Translations under genes and position numbers: made by a program
Notes under the pieces: generated by a model
The model's input: the letters and a program-made list of their open reading frames with translations, nothing else
Databases searched by the model: none
Told to the model about the DNA's origin: nothing
Shown: positions 1 to 12,364 of the stretch, piece by piece
How positions within the stretch are numbered: position 1 is the stretch's first letter
How the letters are laid out: every line of letters begins with the position of its first letter
Source of the DNA: Gordius sp. MW1
Taxonomy: Eukaryota; Nematomorpha; Gordioida; Gordea; Gordiidae
Direction of reading: 5' to 3'
Length of the DNA stretch: 64,000 bases
Assembly (NCBI GenBank): GCA_964036665.1
Contig: OZ038527.1
Span: 12,493,835 to 12,557,834 of the forward strand

Positions 1-3000
1 CAAAATTTTTCACATTTTTTTCTTTCAACCGTATTCATCCGATGAAAGTTGTCGTTTTCAGACGTTGTTTCCATGATAAAAAGTAAAAATTTATCAGGAT
101 CAGAAAACTATTACTTTGAAATATGATTGCATAGAGCAGTTTACAAAAATTAAGCACTCATGTTTGATACAACAAACTAATCGCAACAATAAAACGTTGT
201 CTTTTGTCAAAATGATAGTTCTCGCAGCTTAAAACCTCTTTTCGGAAGTCAATCGAGGATAATAGGATTCTCAAATTGGCTTATTTTTATATATTTTTTT
301 ACGCTCTTTCACATAAAATCGAAAAAAATGAATATTTTTACATAAAAATTTTTCACATTTTTTTATTCAACTGTATTCATCCGATGAAAGTTGTGTTTTC
401 AGACGTTGTTTCCATGATAAAAAGTAAAAATTTATCAGAATCAGAAAACTATTACTTTGAAATCATGATCGCATAGAGCAATTTTCACTTAAAGCACTCA
501 CGTTACGATACAACAAACTAATCGCAACAATAAAACGTTGTCTTTTGTCAAAATGATAGTTCTCGCAGCTTAAAACCTCTTTTCGGAAGTCTACGAGGAT
601 AATAAGATTCTCAAATCGGCTTACTTTTATATATATTTATACGCTCTTTCACATAGAATCGAAAAAAATGAATATTTTTACCTCAAAATTTTTCACATTT
701 TTTTATTCAACCGTATTCATCCGATGAAAGTTGTCGTTTTCAGACGTTGTTTCCATGATAAAAAGTAAATATTTATCAGAATCAGAAAACTATTACTTTG
801 AAATCATGATCGCATAGAGCAATTTTCAAAAATTAAGCATTCACGTTGCGATACAACAAACTAATCGCAACAATAAAACGTTGTCTTTTGTCAAAATGAT
901 AGTTCTCGCAGCTTAAAACCTCTTTTCGGAAGTCAATCGAGGATAATAGGATTCTCAAATTGGCTTACTTTTATATATTTTTTCAACTTTCACATAGAAT
1001 TGAAAAAAATAAATATTTTTACCTCAAAATTTTTCACATTTTTTTCTTTCAACCGTATTCATCCGATGAAAGTTGTCGTTTTCAGACGTTGTTTCCATGA
1101 TAAAAAGTAAAAATTTATCAGAATCAGAAAACTATTACTTTGAAATCATGATTGCATAGAGCAGTTTTCAAAAATTAAGCACTCACGTTTGATACAACAA
1201 ACTAATCGCAACAATAAAACGTTGTCTTTTGTCAAAATGATAGTTCTCGCAGCTTAAAACCTCTTTCGGAAGTCAATCGAGGATAATAAGATTCTCAAAT
1301 TGGCTTATTTTAATATATTTTTTTACGCTCTTTCACATAGAATCGAAAAAAATGAATATTTTTACCTCAAAATTTTTCACATTTTTTTCTTTCAACCGTA
1401 TTCATCCGATGAAAGTTGTCGTTTTCAGACGTTGTTGCCATGATAAAAAGTAAAAATTTATCAGAATCAGAAAACTATTACTTTGAAATCATGATTGCAT
1501 AGAGCAGTTTTCAAAAATTAAGCACTCACGTTTGATACAACAAACTAATCGCAACAATAAAACGTTGTCTTTTGTCAAAATGATAGTTCTCGCAGCTTAA
1601 AACCTCTTTTCGGAAGTCAATCGAGGATAATAAGATTCTCAAATTGGCTTATTTTTATATATTTTTTTACGCTCTTTCACATAGAATCGAAAAAAATGAA
1701 TATTTTTACCTCAAAATTTTTCACATTTTTTTCTTTCAACCGTATTCATCCGATGAAAGTTGTCGTTTTCAGACGTTGTTTCCATGATAAAAAGTAAAAA
1801 TTTATCAGAATCAGAAAACTATTACTTTGAAATCATGATTGCATAGAGCAGTTTTCAAAAATTAAGCACTCACGTTTGATACAACAAACTAATCGCAACA
1901 ATAAAACGTTGTCTTTTGTCAAAATGATAGTTCTCGCACCTTAAAACCTCTTTTCGGAAGTCAATCGAGGATAATAGGATTCTCAAATCGGTTTATTTTT
2001 ATATATTTTTTTAAGCTCTTTCACATAGAATCGAAAAAAATGAATATTTTTACCTCAAAACTTTTCACATTTTTTTCCTTCAACCGTATTCATCCGATGA
2101 AAGTTGTCGTTTTCAGACGTTGTTTCCATGATAAAAAGTAAAAATTTATCAGAATCAGAAAACTATTACTTTGAAATCATGATTGCATAGAGCAGTTTTC
2201 AAAAATTAAGCACTCACGTTTGAAACAACAAACTAATCGCAACAATAAAACGTTGTCTTTTGTCAAAATGATAGTTCTCTTAAAACCTCTTTTCGGAAGT
2301 CAATCGAGGATAATAGGATTCTCAAATCGGCTTACTTTTATATATTTTTTCAAGCTCTTTCACATAGAATCGAAAAAAATAAATATTTTTACCTCAAAAT
2401 TTTTCACATTTTTTTCTTTCAATTCAACCGTATTCATCCGATGAAAGTTGTCGTTTTCAGACGTTGTTTTCATGATAAAAAGTAAAAATTTATCAGAATC
2501 AGAAAACTATTACTTTGAAATCATGATTGCATAGAGCAGTTTTCAAAAATTAAGCACTCACGTTTGATACAACATACTAATCGCAACAATAAAACGATGT
2601 CTTTTGTCAAAATGATAGTTCTCTTAAAACCTCTTTTCGAAAGTCAATCGAGGATAATAGGATTCTCAAATTGGCTTATTTTTATATATTTTTTTACGCT
2701 CTTTCACATAGAATCGAAAAAAATGAATATTTTTACCTCAAAATTTTTCACATTTTTTTATTCAACCGTATTCATCCGATGAAAGTTGTCGTTTTCAGAC
2801 GTTGTTTCCATGATAAAAAGTAAAAATTTATCAGAATCAGAAAACTATTACTTTGAAATCATGATTGCATAGAGCAGTTTTCAAAAATTAAGCACTCACG
2901 TTTGATACAACAAACTAATCGCAACAATAAAACGTTGTCTTTTGTCAAAATGATAGTTCTCTTAAAACCTCTTTTCGAAAGTCAATCGAGGATAATAAGA

Positions 3001-3419
3001 TTCTCAAATCGGCTTACATTTATATATTTTTATACGCTCTTTCACATAGAATTGAAAAAAATGAATTTTTTTACCTCAAAATTTTTTACATTTTTTTATT
3101 CAACCGTATTCATCCGATGAAAGTTGTCGTTTTCAGACGTTGTTTTCATGATAAAACGTAAAAATTTATCAGAATCAGAAAACTATTACTTTGAAATCAT
3201 GATTGCATAGAGCAGTTTTCAAAAATTAAGCACTCACGTTTGATACAACAAACAAATCGCAACAATAAAACGTTGTCTTTTGTCAAAATGATAGTTCTCG
3301 CAGCTTAAAACCTCTTTTCGGAAGTCGAGCGAGGATAATAAGATTCTCAAATCGGCTTACTTTTATATATTTTTTCAAGCTCTTTCACATAGAATCGAAA
3401 AAAATAAATATTTTTACCT
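1..3419. repeat. Higher-order repeat R1, copy 1 (10 monomers, 3419 bp)
   Basis: The landmark intervals are 341, 341, 342, 343, 344, 344, 344, 338, 338 and 344 bp, totalling 3419 bp. The sequence then restarts at 3420 with the same private variants: the shortened GAAATATGATTGC segment at 118 recurs at 3537, and the CACTTAAAGCACTC variant in the second monomer recurs in copy 2. Copies are close but not identical (for example CTGTATTC near 370 against CCGTATTC near 3789). The true left end of the HOR lies outside the window or is a matter of phase. Confidence 0.88.
1345..1389. other. Example of the 10 bp inverted repeat found in most monomers
   Basis: GAAAAAAATG at 1345-1354 is the exact reverse complement of CATTTTTTTC at 1380-1389, separated by 25 bases. 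Monomers with a GAAAAAAATG arm and a CATTTTTTTC arm keep the full match. Those reading AAATAAATATT or TTTTTTTATTC weaken it by one or two bases. A hairpin or protein-bound dyad is possible, but AT-rich tracts produce such matches easily. Confidence 0.5.
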
Positions 3420-6400
3420 CAAAATTTTTCACATTTTTTTCTTTCAACCGTATTCATCCGATGAAAGTTGTCGTTTTCAGACGTTGTTTCCATGATAAAA
3501 AGTAAAAATTTATCAGGATCAGAAAACTATTACTTTGAAATATGATTGCATAGAGCAGTTTACAAAAATTAAGCACTCATGTTTGATACAACAAACTAAT
3601 CGCAACAATAAAACGTTGTCTTTTGTCAAAATGATAGTTCTCGCAGCTTAAAACCTCTTTTCGGAAGTCAATCGAGGATAATAGGATTCTCAAATTGGCT
3701 TATTTTTATATATTTTTTTACGCTCTTTCACATAAAATCGAAAAAAATGAATATTTTTACATAAAAATTTTTCACATTTTTTTATTCAACCGTATTCATC
3801 CGATGAAAGTTGTGTTTTCAGACGTTGTTTCCATGATAAAAAGTAAAAATTTATCAGAATCAGAAAACTATTACTTTGAAATCATGATCGCATAGAGCAA
3901 TTTTCACTTAAAGCACTCACGTTACGATACAACAAACTAATCGCAACAATAAAACGTTGTCTTTTGTCAAAATGATAGTTCTCGCAGCTTAAAACCTCTT
4001 TTCGGAAGTCTACGAGGATAATAGGATTCTCCAATTGGCTTATTTTTATATATTTTTTTACGCTCTTTCACATAGAATCGAAAAAAATGAATATTTTTAC
4101 CTCAAAATTTTTCACATTTTTTTCTTTCAACCGTATTCATCCGATGAAAGTTGTCGTTTTCAGACGTTGTTTCCATGATAAAAAGTAAAAATTTATCAGA
4201 ATCAGAAAACTATTACTTTGAAATCATGATTGCATAGAGCAGTTTTCAAAAATTAAGCACTCACGTTTGATACAACAAACTAATCGCAACAATAAAACGT
4301 TGTCTTTTGTCAAAATGATAGTTCTCGCACCTTAAAACCTCTTTTCGGAAGTCAATCGAGGATAATAGGATTCTCAAATCGGTTTATTTTTATATATTTT
4401 TTTAAGCTCTTTCACATAGAATCGAAAAAAATGAATATTTTTACCTCAAAACTTTTCACATTTTTTTCTTTCAACCGTATTCATCCGATGAAAGTTGTCG
4501 TTTTCAGACGTTGTTTCCATGATAAAAAGTAAAAATTTATCAGAATCAGAAAACTATTACTTTGAAATCATGATTGCATAGAGCAGTTTTCAAAAATTAA
4601 GCACTCACGTTTGAAACAACAAACTAATCGCAACAATAAAACGTTGTCTTTTGTCAAAATGATAGTTCTCTTAAAACCTCTTTTCGGAAGTCAATCGAGG
4701 ATAATAGGATTCTCAAATCGGCTTACTTTTATATATTTTTTCAAGCTCTTTCACATAGAATCGAAAAAAATAAATATTTTTACCTCAAAATTTTTCACAT
4801 TTTTTTCTTTCAATTCAACCGTATTCATCCGATGAAAGTTGTCGTTTTCAGACGTTGTTTTCATGATAAAAAGTAAAAATTTATCAGAATCAGAAAACTA
4901 TTACTTTGAAATCATGATTGCATAGAGCAGTTTTCAAAAATTAAGCACTCACGTTTGATACAACAAACTAATCGCAACAATAAAACGATGTCTTTTGTCA
5001 AAATGATAGTTCTCTTAAAACCTCTTTTCGAAAGTCAATCGAGGATAATAGGATTCTCAAATTGGCTTATTTTTATATATTTTTTTACGCTCTTTCACAT
5101 AGAATCGAAAAAAATGAATATTTTTACATCAAAATTTTTCACATTTTTTTATTCAACCGTATTCATCCGATGAAAGTTGTCGTTTTCAGACGTTGTTTCC
5201 ATGATAAAAAGTAAAAATTTATCAGAATCAGAAAACTATTACTTTGAAATCATGATTGCATAGAGCAGTTTTCAAAAATTAAGCACTCACGTTTGAAACA
5301 ACAAACTAATCGCAACAATAAAACGTTGTCTTTTGTCAAAATGATAGTTCTCTTAAAACCTCTTTTCGGAAGTCAATCGAGGATAATAGGATTCTCAAAT
5401 CTGCTTATTTTTATATATTTTTTCAAGCTCTTTCACATAGAATCGAAAAAAATGAATATTTTTACATAAAAATTGTTCACATTTTTGTATTCAACCGTAT
5501 TCATCCGATGAAAGTTGTCGTTTTCAGACGTTGTTTTCATGGTAAAAAGTAAAAATTTATCAGAATCAGAAAACTATTACTTTGAAATCATGATTGCATA
5601 GAGCAGTTTTCAAAAATTAAGCACTCACGTTTGATACAACAAACTAATCGCAACAATAAAACGTTGTCTTTTGTCAAAATGATAGTTCTCGCAGCTTAAA
5701 ACCTCTTTTCGGAAGTCAATCGAGGATAATAGGATTCTCAAATCTGCTTACTTTTATATATTTTTTTACGCTCTTTCACATAGAATCGAAAATAATGAAT
5801 ATTTTTACATAAAAATTGTTCACATTTTTTTATTCAACCGTATTCATCCGATGAATGTTGTCGTTTTCAGACGTTGTTTCCATGATAAAAAGTAAAAATT
5901 TATCAGAATCAGAAAACTATTACTTTGAAATCATGATTGCATAGAGCAGTTTTCAAAAATTAAGCACTCACGTTTGAAACAACAAACTAATCGCAACAAT
6001 AAAACGTTGTCTTTTGTCAATATGATAGTTCTCTTAAAACCTCTTTTCGGAAGTCAATCGAGGATAATAGGATTCTCAAATTGGCTTATTATTATATATT
6101 TTTTTACGCTCTTTCACATAGAATCGAAAATAATGAATATTTTTACCTCAAAATTTTTCACATTTTTTTATTCAACCGTATTCATCCGATGAAAGTTGTC
6201 GTTTTCAGACGTTGTTTTCATGATAAAAAGTAAAAATTTATCAGAATCAGAAAACTATTACTTTGAAATCATGATTGCATAGAGCAGTTTTCAAAAATTA
6301 AGCACTCACGTTTGATACAACAAACAAATCGCAACAATAAAACGTTGTCTTTTGTCAAAATGATAGTTCTCGCAGCTTAAAACCTCTTTTCGGAAGTCGA

Positions 6401-6491
6401 GCGAGGATAATAAGATTCTCAAATCGGCTTACTTTTATATATTTTTTCAAGCTCTTTCACATAGAATCGAAAAAAATAAATATTTTTACCT
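3420..6491. repeat. Higher-order repeat R1, copy 2 (9-monomer derivative, 3072 bp)
   Basis: This copy begins like copy 1 but is rearranged. The offset to copy 1 is 3419 bp up to about 4010. It falls to 2391 bp from the 4507 landmark on, so three monomers (1028 bp) are missing. Near 5527-6208 two monomers (681 bp) are gained, and the rare AACAAATCGC variant at 3251 recurs at 6323 (offset 3072). The net result is nine monomers. The changes are whole-monomer losses and gains, as expected from unequal exchange between misaligned copies. Confidence 0.85.
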
Positions 6492-6975
6492 CAAAATTTT
6501 TCACATTTTTTTCTTTCAACCGTATTCATCCGATGAAAGTTGTCGTTTTCAGACGTTGTTTCCATGATAAAAAGTAAAAATTTATCAGGATCAGAAAACT
6601 ATTACTTTGAAATATGATTGCATAGAGCAGTTTACAAAAATTAAGCACTCATGTTTGATACAACAAACTAATCGCAACAATAAAACGTTGTCTTTTGTCA
6701 AAATGATAGTTCTCGCAGCTTAAAACCTCTTTTCGGAAGTCAATCGAGGATAATAGGATTCTCAAATTGGCTTATTTTTATATATTTTTTTACGCTCTTT
6801 CACATAAAATCGAAAAAAATGAATATTTTTACATAAAAATTTTTCACATTTTTTTATTCAACCGTATTCATCCGATGAAAGTTGTGTTTTCAGACGTTGT
6901 TTCCATGATAAAAAGTAAAAATTTATCAGAATCAGAAAACTATTACTTTGAAATCATGATCGCATAGAGCAATTT
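6492..6975. repeat. Higher-order repeat R1, truncated third copy
   Basis: Position 6492 corresponds to positions 1 and 3420. The private GAAATATGATT and GTTGTGTTTTCAG variants recur at an offset of 3072 bp from copy 2. Similarity to the R1 order stops after about 6975: here the monomer reads CAAAAATTAAGCAC, where both earlier copies read CACTTAAAGCAC. This is the right edge of the R1 zone. Confidence 0.8.
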
Positions 6976-8268
6976 TCAAAAATTAAGCACTCACGTTGGA
7001 TACAACAAACTAATCGCAACAATAAAACGTTGTCTTTTGTCAAAATGATAGTTCTCGCAGCTTAAAACCTCTTTTCGGAAGTCAATCGAGGATAATAGGA
7101 TTCTCAAATCGGCTTACTTTTATATATTTTTTCAAGCTCTTTCACATAGAATCGAAAAAAATGAATATTTTTACCTCAAAATTTTTCACATTTTTTTATT
7201 CAACCGTATTCATCCGATGAAAGTTGTCGTTTTCAGACGTTGTTTCCATGATAAAAAGTAAAAATTTATCAGAATCAGAAAACTATTACTTTGAAATCAT
7301 GATCGCATAGAGCAATTTTCAAAAATTAAGCACTCACGTTACGATACAACAAACTAATCGCAACAATAAAACGTTGTCTTTTGTCAAAATGATAGTTCTC
7401 GCAGCTTAAAACCTCTTTTCGGAAGTCAATCGAGGATAATAGGATTCTCAAATCGGCTTACTTTTATATATTTTTTCAAGCTCTTTCACATAGAATCAAA
7501 AAAAATGAATATTTTTACCTCAAAATTTTTCACATTTTTTTCTTTCAACCGTATTCATCCGATGAAAGTTTTCGTTTTCAGACGTTGTTTCCATGATAAA
7601 AAGTAAAAATATATCAGAATCAGAAAACTATTACTTTGAAATCGTGATCGCATAGAGCAATTTTTAAAAATTAAGCACTCACGTTACGATACAACAAACT
7701 TATCGCAACAATAAAACGTTGTCTTTTGTCAAAATGATAGTTCTCGCAGCTTAAAACCTCTTTTCGGAAGTCAATCGAGGATAATAAAATTCTCCAATTG
7801 GCTTATTTTTATATATTTTTTTACGCTCTTTCACATAGAATCGAAAAAAATAAATATTTTTACCTCAAAATTTTTCACATTTTTTTATTCAACCGTATTC
7901 ATCCGATGAAAGTTGTCGTTTTCAGACGTTGTTTCCATGATAAAAAGTAAAAATTTATCAGAATCAGAAAACTATTACTTTGAAATCATGATCGCATAGA
8001 GCAATTTTCAAAAATTAAGCACTCACGTTACGATACAACAAACTAATCGCAACAATAAAACGTTGTCTTTTGTCAAAATGATAGTTCTCGCAGCTTAAAA
8101 CCTCTTTTCGGAAGTCAATCGAGGATAATAGGATTCTCAAATCGGCTTACTTTTATATATTTTTTTACGCTCTTTCACATAGAATCGAAAAAAATGAATA
8201 TTTTTACCTCAAAATTTTTCACATTTTTTTATTCAACCGTATTCATCCGATGAAAGTTGTCGTTTTCA

Positions 8269-9295
8269 GACGTTGTTTCCATGATAAAAAGTTAAAATTT
8301 ATCAGAATCAGAAAACTATTACTTTGAAATCATGATTGCATAGAGCAGTTTTCAAAAATTAAGCACTCACGTTTGAAACAACAAACTAATCGCAACAATA
8401 AAACGTTGTCTTTTGTCAAAATGAGAGTTCTCTTAAAACCTCTTTTCGGAAGTCAATCGAGGATAATAGGATTCTCGAATTGGCTTATTTTTATATATTT
8501 TTTTACGCTCTTTCACATAGAATCGAAAAAAATAAATATTTTTACCTCAAAATTTTTCACATTTTTTTCTTTCAACCGTATTCATCCGATGAAAGTTGTC
8601 GTTTTCAGACGTTGTTTCCATGATAAAAAGTAAAAATTTATCAGAATCAGAAAACTATTACTTTGAAATCATGATCGCATAGAGCAATTTTCAAAAATTA
8701 AGCACTCACGTTACGATACAACAAACTAATCGCAACAATAAAACGTTGTCTTTTGTCAAAATGATAGTTCTCGCAGCTTAAAACCTCTTTTCGGAAGTCA
8801 ATCAAGGATAATAAGATTCTCAAATCGGCTTACTTTTATATATTTTTTTACGCTCTTTCACATAGAATCGAAAAAAATGAATATTTTTACCTCAAAATTT
8901 TTCACATTTTTTTATTCAACCGTATTCATCCGATGAAAGTTGTCGTTTTCAGACGTTGTTTCCATGATAAAAAGTAAAAATTTCTCAGAATCAGAAAACT
9001 ATTACTTTGAAATCATGATCGCATAGAGCAATTTTCGAAAATTAAGCACTCACGTTACGATACAACAAACTAATCGCAACAATAAAACGTTGTCTTTTGT
9101 CAAAATGATAGTTCTCGCAGCTTAAAACCTCTTTTCGGAAGTCAATCGAGGATAATAGGATTCTCAAATCGGCTTACTTTTATATATTTTTTTACGATCT
9201 TTCACATAGAATCGAAAAAAATGAATATTTTTACCTCAAAATTTTTCACATTTTTTTATTCAACCGTATTCATCCGATGAAAGTTGTCGTTTTCA
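8269..9295. repeat. Trimer repeat unit, 1027 bp
   Basis: The intervals 339, 344 and 344 bp recur from 9296 with the same private variants. The AAAAGTTAAAATTT change at 8291 recurs at 9318 (offset 1027) and at 12387 (offset 3069 from the second). The ATGAGAGTTCTC change and the TCTCGAATTGG change travel with it. After the first monomer of the second unit the order diverges into other types, so only about 1.3 copies are present in tandem here, with another at 12365. Confidence 0.82.
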
Positions 9296-10997
9296 GACGT
9301 TGTTTCCATGATAAAAAGTTAAAATTTATCAGAATCAGAAAACTATTACTTTGAAATCATGATTGCATAGAGCAGTTTTCAAAAATTAAGCACTCACGTT
9401 TGAAACAACAAACTAATCGCAACAATAAAACGTTGTCTTTTGTCAAAATGAGAGTTCTCTTAAAACCTCTTTTCGGAAGTCAATCGAGGATAATAGGATT
9501 CTCGAATTGGCTTATTTTTATATATTTTTTTACGCTCTTTCACATAGAATCGAAAAAAATAAATATTTTTACCTCAAAATTTTTCACATTTTTTTCTTTC
9601 AACCGTATTCATCCGATGAAAGTTGTCGTTTTCAGACGTTGTTTCCATGATAAAAAGTAAAAATTTATCAGAATCAGAAAACTATTACTTTGAAATCATG
9701 ATCGCATAGAGCAATTTTTAAAAATTAAGCACTCACGTTACGATACAACAAACTAATCGCAACAATAAAACGTTGTCTTTTGTCAAAATGATAGTTCTCG
9801 CAGCTTAAAACCTCTTTTCGGAAGTCAATCAAGGATAATAGGATTCTCAAATCGGCTTACTTTTATATATTTTTTCAAGCTCTTTCACATAGAATCGAAA
9901 AAAATGAATATTTTTACCTCAAAGTTTTTCACATTTTTTTCTTTCAACCCTATTCATCCGATGAAAGTTGTCGTTTTCAGACGTTGTTTCCATGATAAAA
10001 AGTAAAAATTTATCATAATCAGAAAACTATTACTTTAAAATCATGATCGCATAGAGCAATTTTCAAAAATTAAGCACTCACGTTACGATACAACAAACTA
10101 ATCGCAACAATAAAACGTTGTCTTTTGTCAAAATGATAGCTCTCGCAGCTTAAAACCTCTTTTCGGAAGTCAATCGAGGATAATAGGATTCTCAAATCGG
10201 CTTACTTTTATATATTTTTTTACGATCTTTCACATAGAATCGAAAAAAATGAATATTTTTACCTCAAAATTTTTCACATTTTTTTATTCATCCGATGAAA
10301 GTTGTCGTTTTCAGACGTTGTTTCCATGATAAAAAGTAAAAATTTATCAGAATCAGAAAACTATTACTTTGAAATCATGATTGCATAGAGCAGTTTTCAA
10401 AAATTAAGCTCTCACGTTTGAAACAACAAACTAATCGCAACAATAAAACGTTGTCTTTTGTCAAAATGATAGTTCTCTTAAAACCTCTTTTCGGAAGTCA
10501 ATCGAGGATAATAGGATTCTCAAATCGGCTTACTTTTATATATTTTTTCAAGCTCTTTCACATAGAATCGAAAAAAATGAATATTTTTACCTCAAAATTT
10601 TTCACATTTTTTTCTTTCAATCGTATTCATCCGATGAAAGTTGTCGTTTTCAGACGTTGTTTCCATGATAAAAAGTAAAAATTTATCAGAATCAGAAAAC
10701 TATTACTTTGAAATCATGATCGCATAGAGCAGTTTTCAAAAATTAAGCACTCACGTTACGATACAACAAACTAATCGCAACAATAAAACGTTGTCTTTTG
10801 TCAAAATGATAGTTCTCGCAGCTTAAAACCTCTTTTCGGAAGTCAATCGAGGATAATAGGATTCTCAAATCGGCTTACTTTTATATATTTTTTCAAGCTC
10901 TTTCACATAGAATCGAAAAAAATGAATATTTTTACCTCAAAGTTTTTCACATTTTTTTCTTTCAACCCTATTCATCCGATGAAAGTTGTCGTTTTAA
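9296..10997. repeat. Five-monomer block, copy 1 of a 3068 bp-spaced duplication
   Basis: Landmarks at 9296, 9635, 10314, 10653 and 10998 correspond to 12365, 12704, 13382, 13721 and 14066, at offsets of 3069, 3069, 3068, 3068 and 3068. The two blocks share the GTTAAAATTT, ten-base-deleted, CTCTTAAAACC and CCCTATTC variants. This places the origin of part of the 4-mer HOR in this zone, or shows that it was copied back into it. Local differences inside the block indicate some patchy conversion. Confidence 0.75.
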
Positions 10998-12364
10998 GAC
11001 GTTGTTTCCATGATAAAAAGTAAAAATTTATCATAATCAGAAAACTATTACTTTAAAATCATGATCGCATAGAGCAATTTTCAAAAATTAAGCACTCACG
11101 TTACGATACAACAAACTAATCGCAACAATAAAACGTTGTCTTTTGTCAAAATGATAGCTCTCGCAGCTTAAAACCTCTTTTCGGAAGTCAATCGAGGATA
11201 ATAGGATTCTCAAATCGGCTTACTTTTATATATTTTTTTACGCTCTTTCACATAGAATCGAAAAAAATAAATATTTTTACCTCAAAATTTTTCACATTTT
11301 TTTCTTTCAACCGTATTCATCCGATGAAAGTTGTCGTTTTCAGACGTTGTTTCCATGATAAAAAGTAAAAATTTATCAGAATCAGAAAACTATTACTTTG
11401 AAATCATGATCGCATAGAGCAATTTTTAAAAATTAAGCACTCACGTTACGATACAACAAACTAATCGCAACAATAAAACGTTGTCTTTTGTCAAAATGAT
11501 AGTTCTCGCAGCTTAAAACCTCTTTTCGGAAGTCAATCAAGGATAATAGGATTCTCAAATCGGCTTACTTTTATATATTTTTTTACGCTCTTTCACATAG
11601 AATCGAAAAAAATGAATATTTTTACCTCAAAATTTTTCACATTTTTTTATTCAACCGTATTCATCCGATGAAAGTTGTCGTTTTCAGACGTTGTTTCCAT
11701 GATAAAAAGTAAAAATTTCTCAGAATCAGAAAACTATTACTTTGAAATCATGATCGCATAGAGCAATTTTCAAAAATTAAGCACTCACGTTACGATACAA
11801 CAAACTAATCGCAACAATAAAACGTTGTCTTTTGTCAAAATGATAGTTCTCGCAGCTTAAAACCTCTTTTCGGAAGTCAATCGAGGATAATAGGATTCTC
11901 AAATCGGCTTACTTTTATATATTTTTTTACGATCTTTCACATAGAATCGAAAAAAATGAATATTTTTACCTCAAAATTTTTCACATTTTTTTATTCATCC
12001 GATGAAAGTTGTCGTTTTCAGACGTTGTTTCCATGATAAAAAGTAAAAATTTATCAGAATCAGAAAACTATTACTTTGAAATCATGATCGCATAGAGCAA
12101 TTTTCAAAAATTAAGCACTCACGTTACGATACAACAAACTAATCGCAACAATAAAACGTTGTCTTTTGTCAAAATGATAGTTCTCGCAGCTTAAAACCTC
12201 TTTTCGGAAGTCAATCGAGGATAATAGGATTCTCAAATCGGCTTACTTTTATATATTTTTTTACGCTCTTTCACATAGAATCGAAAAAAATGAATATTTT
12301 TACCTCAAAATTTTTCACATTTTTTTATTCAACCGTATTCATCCGATGAAAGTTGTCGTTTTCA

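Noticed and set aside
276-476. 66-67 codon frames at 276, 3695, 6767, 53763, 59940 and 61662
   Set aside because: TTG start in the TTGGCTTATTTT segment. They are open only in monomers with a chance combination of small indels, and the translation is low-complexity Phe/Ile/Lys/Tyr from AT tracts.
2330-2350. TATATATTTT tract once per monomer as a promoter TATA box
   Set aside because: The tract is simply part of the AT-rich monomer. There is no downstream gene or other promoter element to support it, although satellite transcription cannot be excluded.
2220-2444. Recurring 72-86 codon open frames (also at 4611, 8373, 9400, 10418, 12469, 13486, 14848 and others) with near-identical translations
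   Set aside because: They begin at TTG, lie inside satellite monomers of the m2 type, and exist only because the GCAGC loss removes a stop. Their repetition follows HOR copying. No coding signature, ATG start or family similarity is visible.
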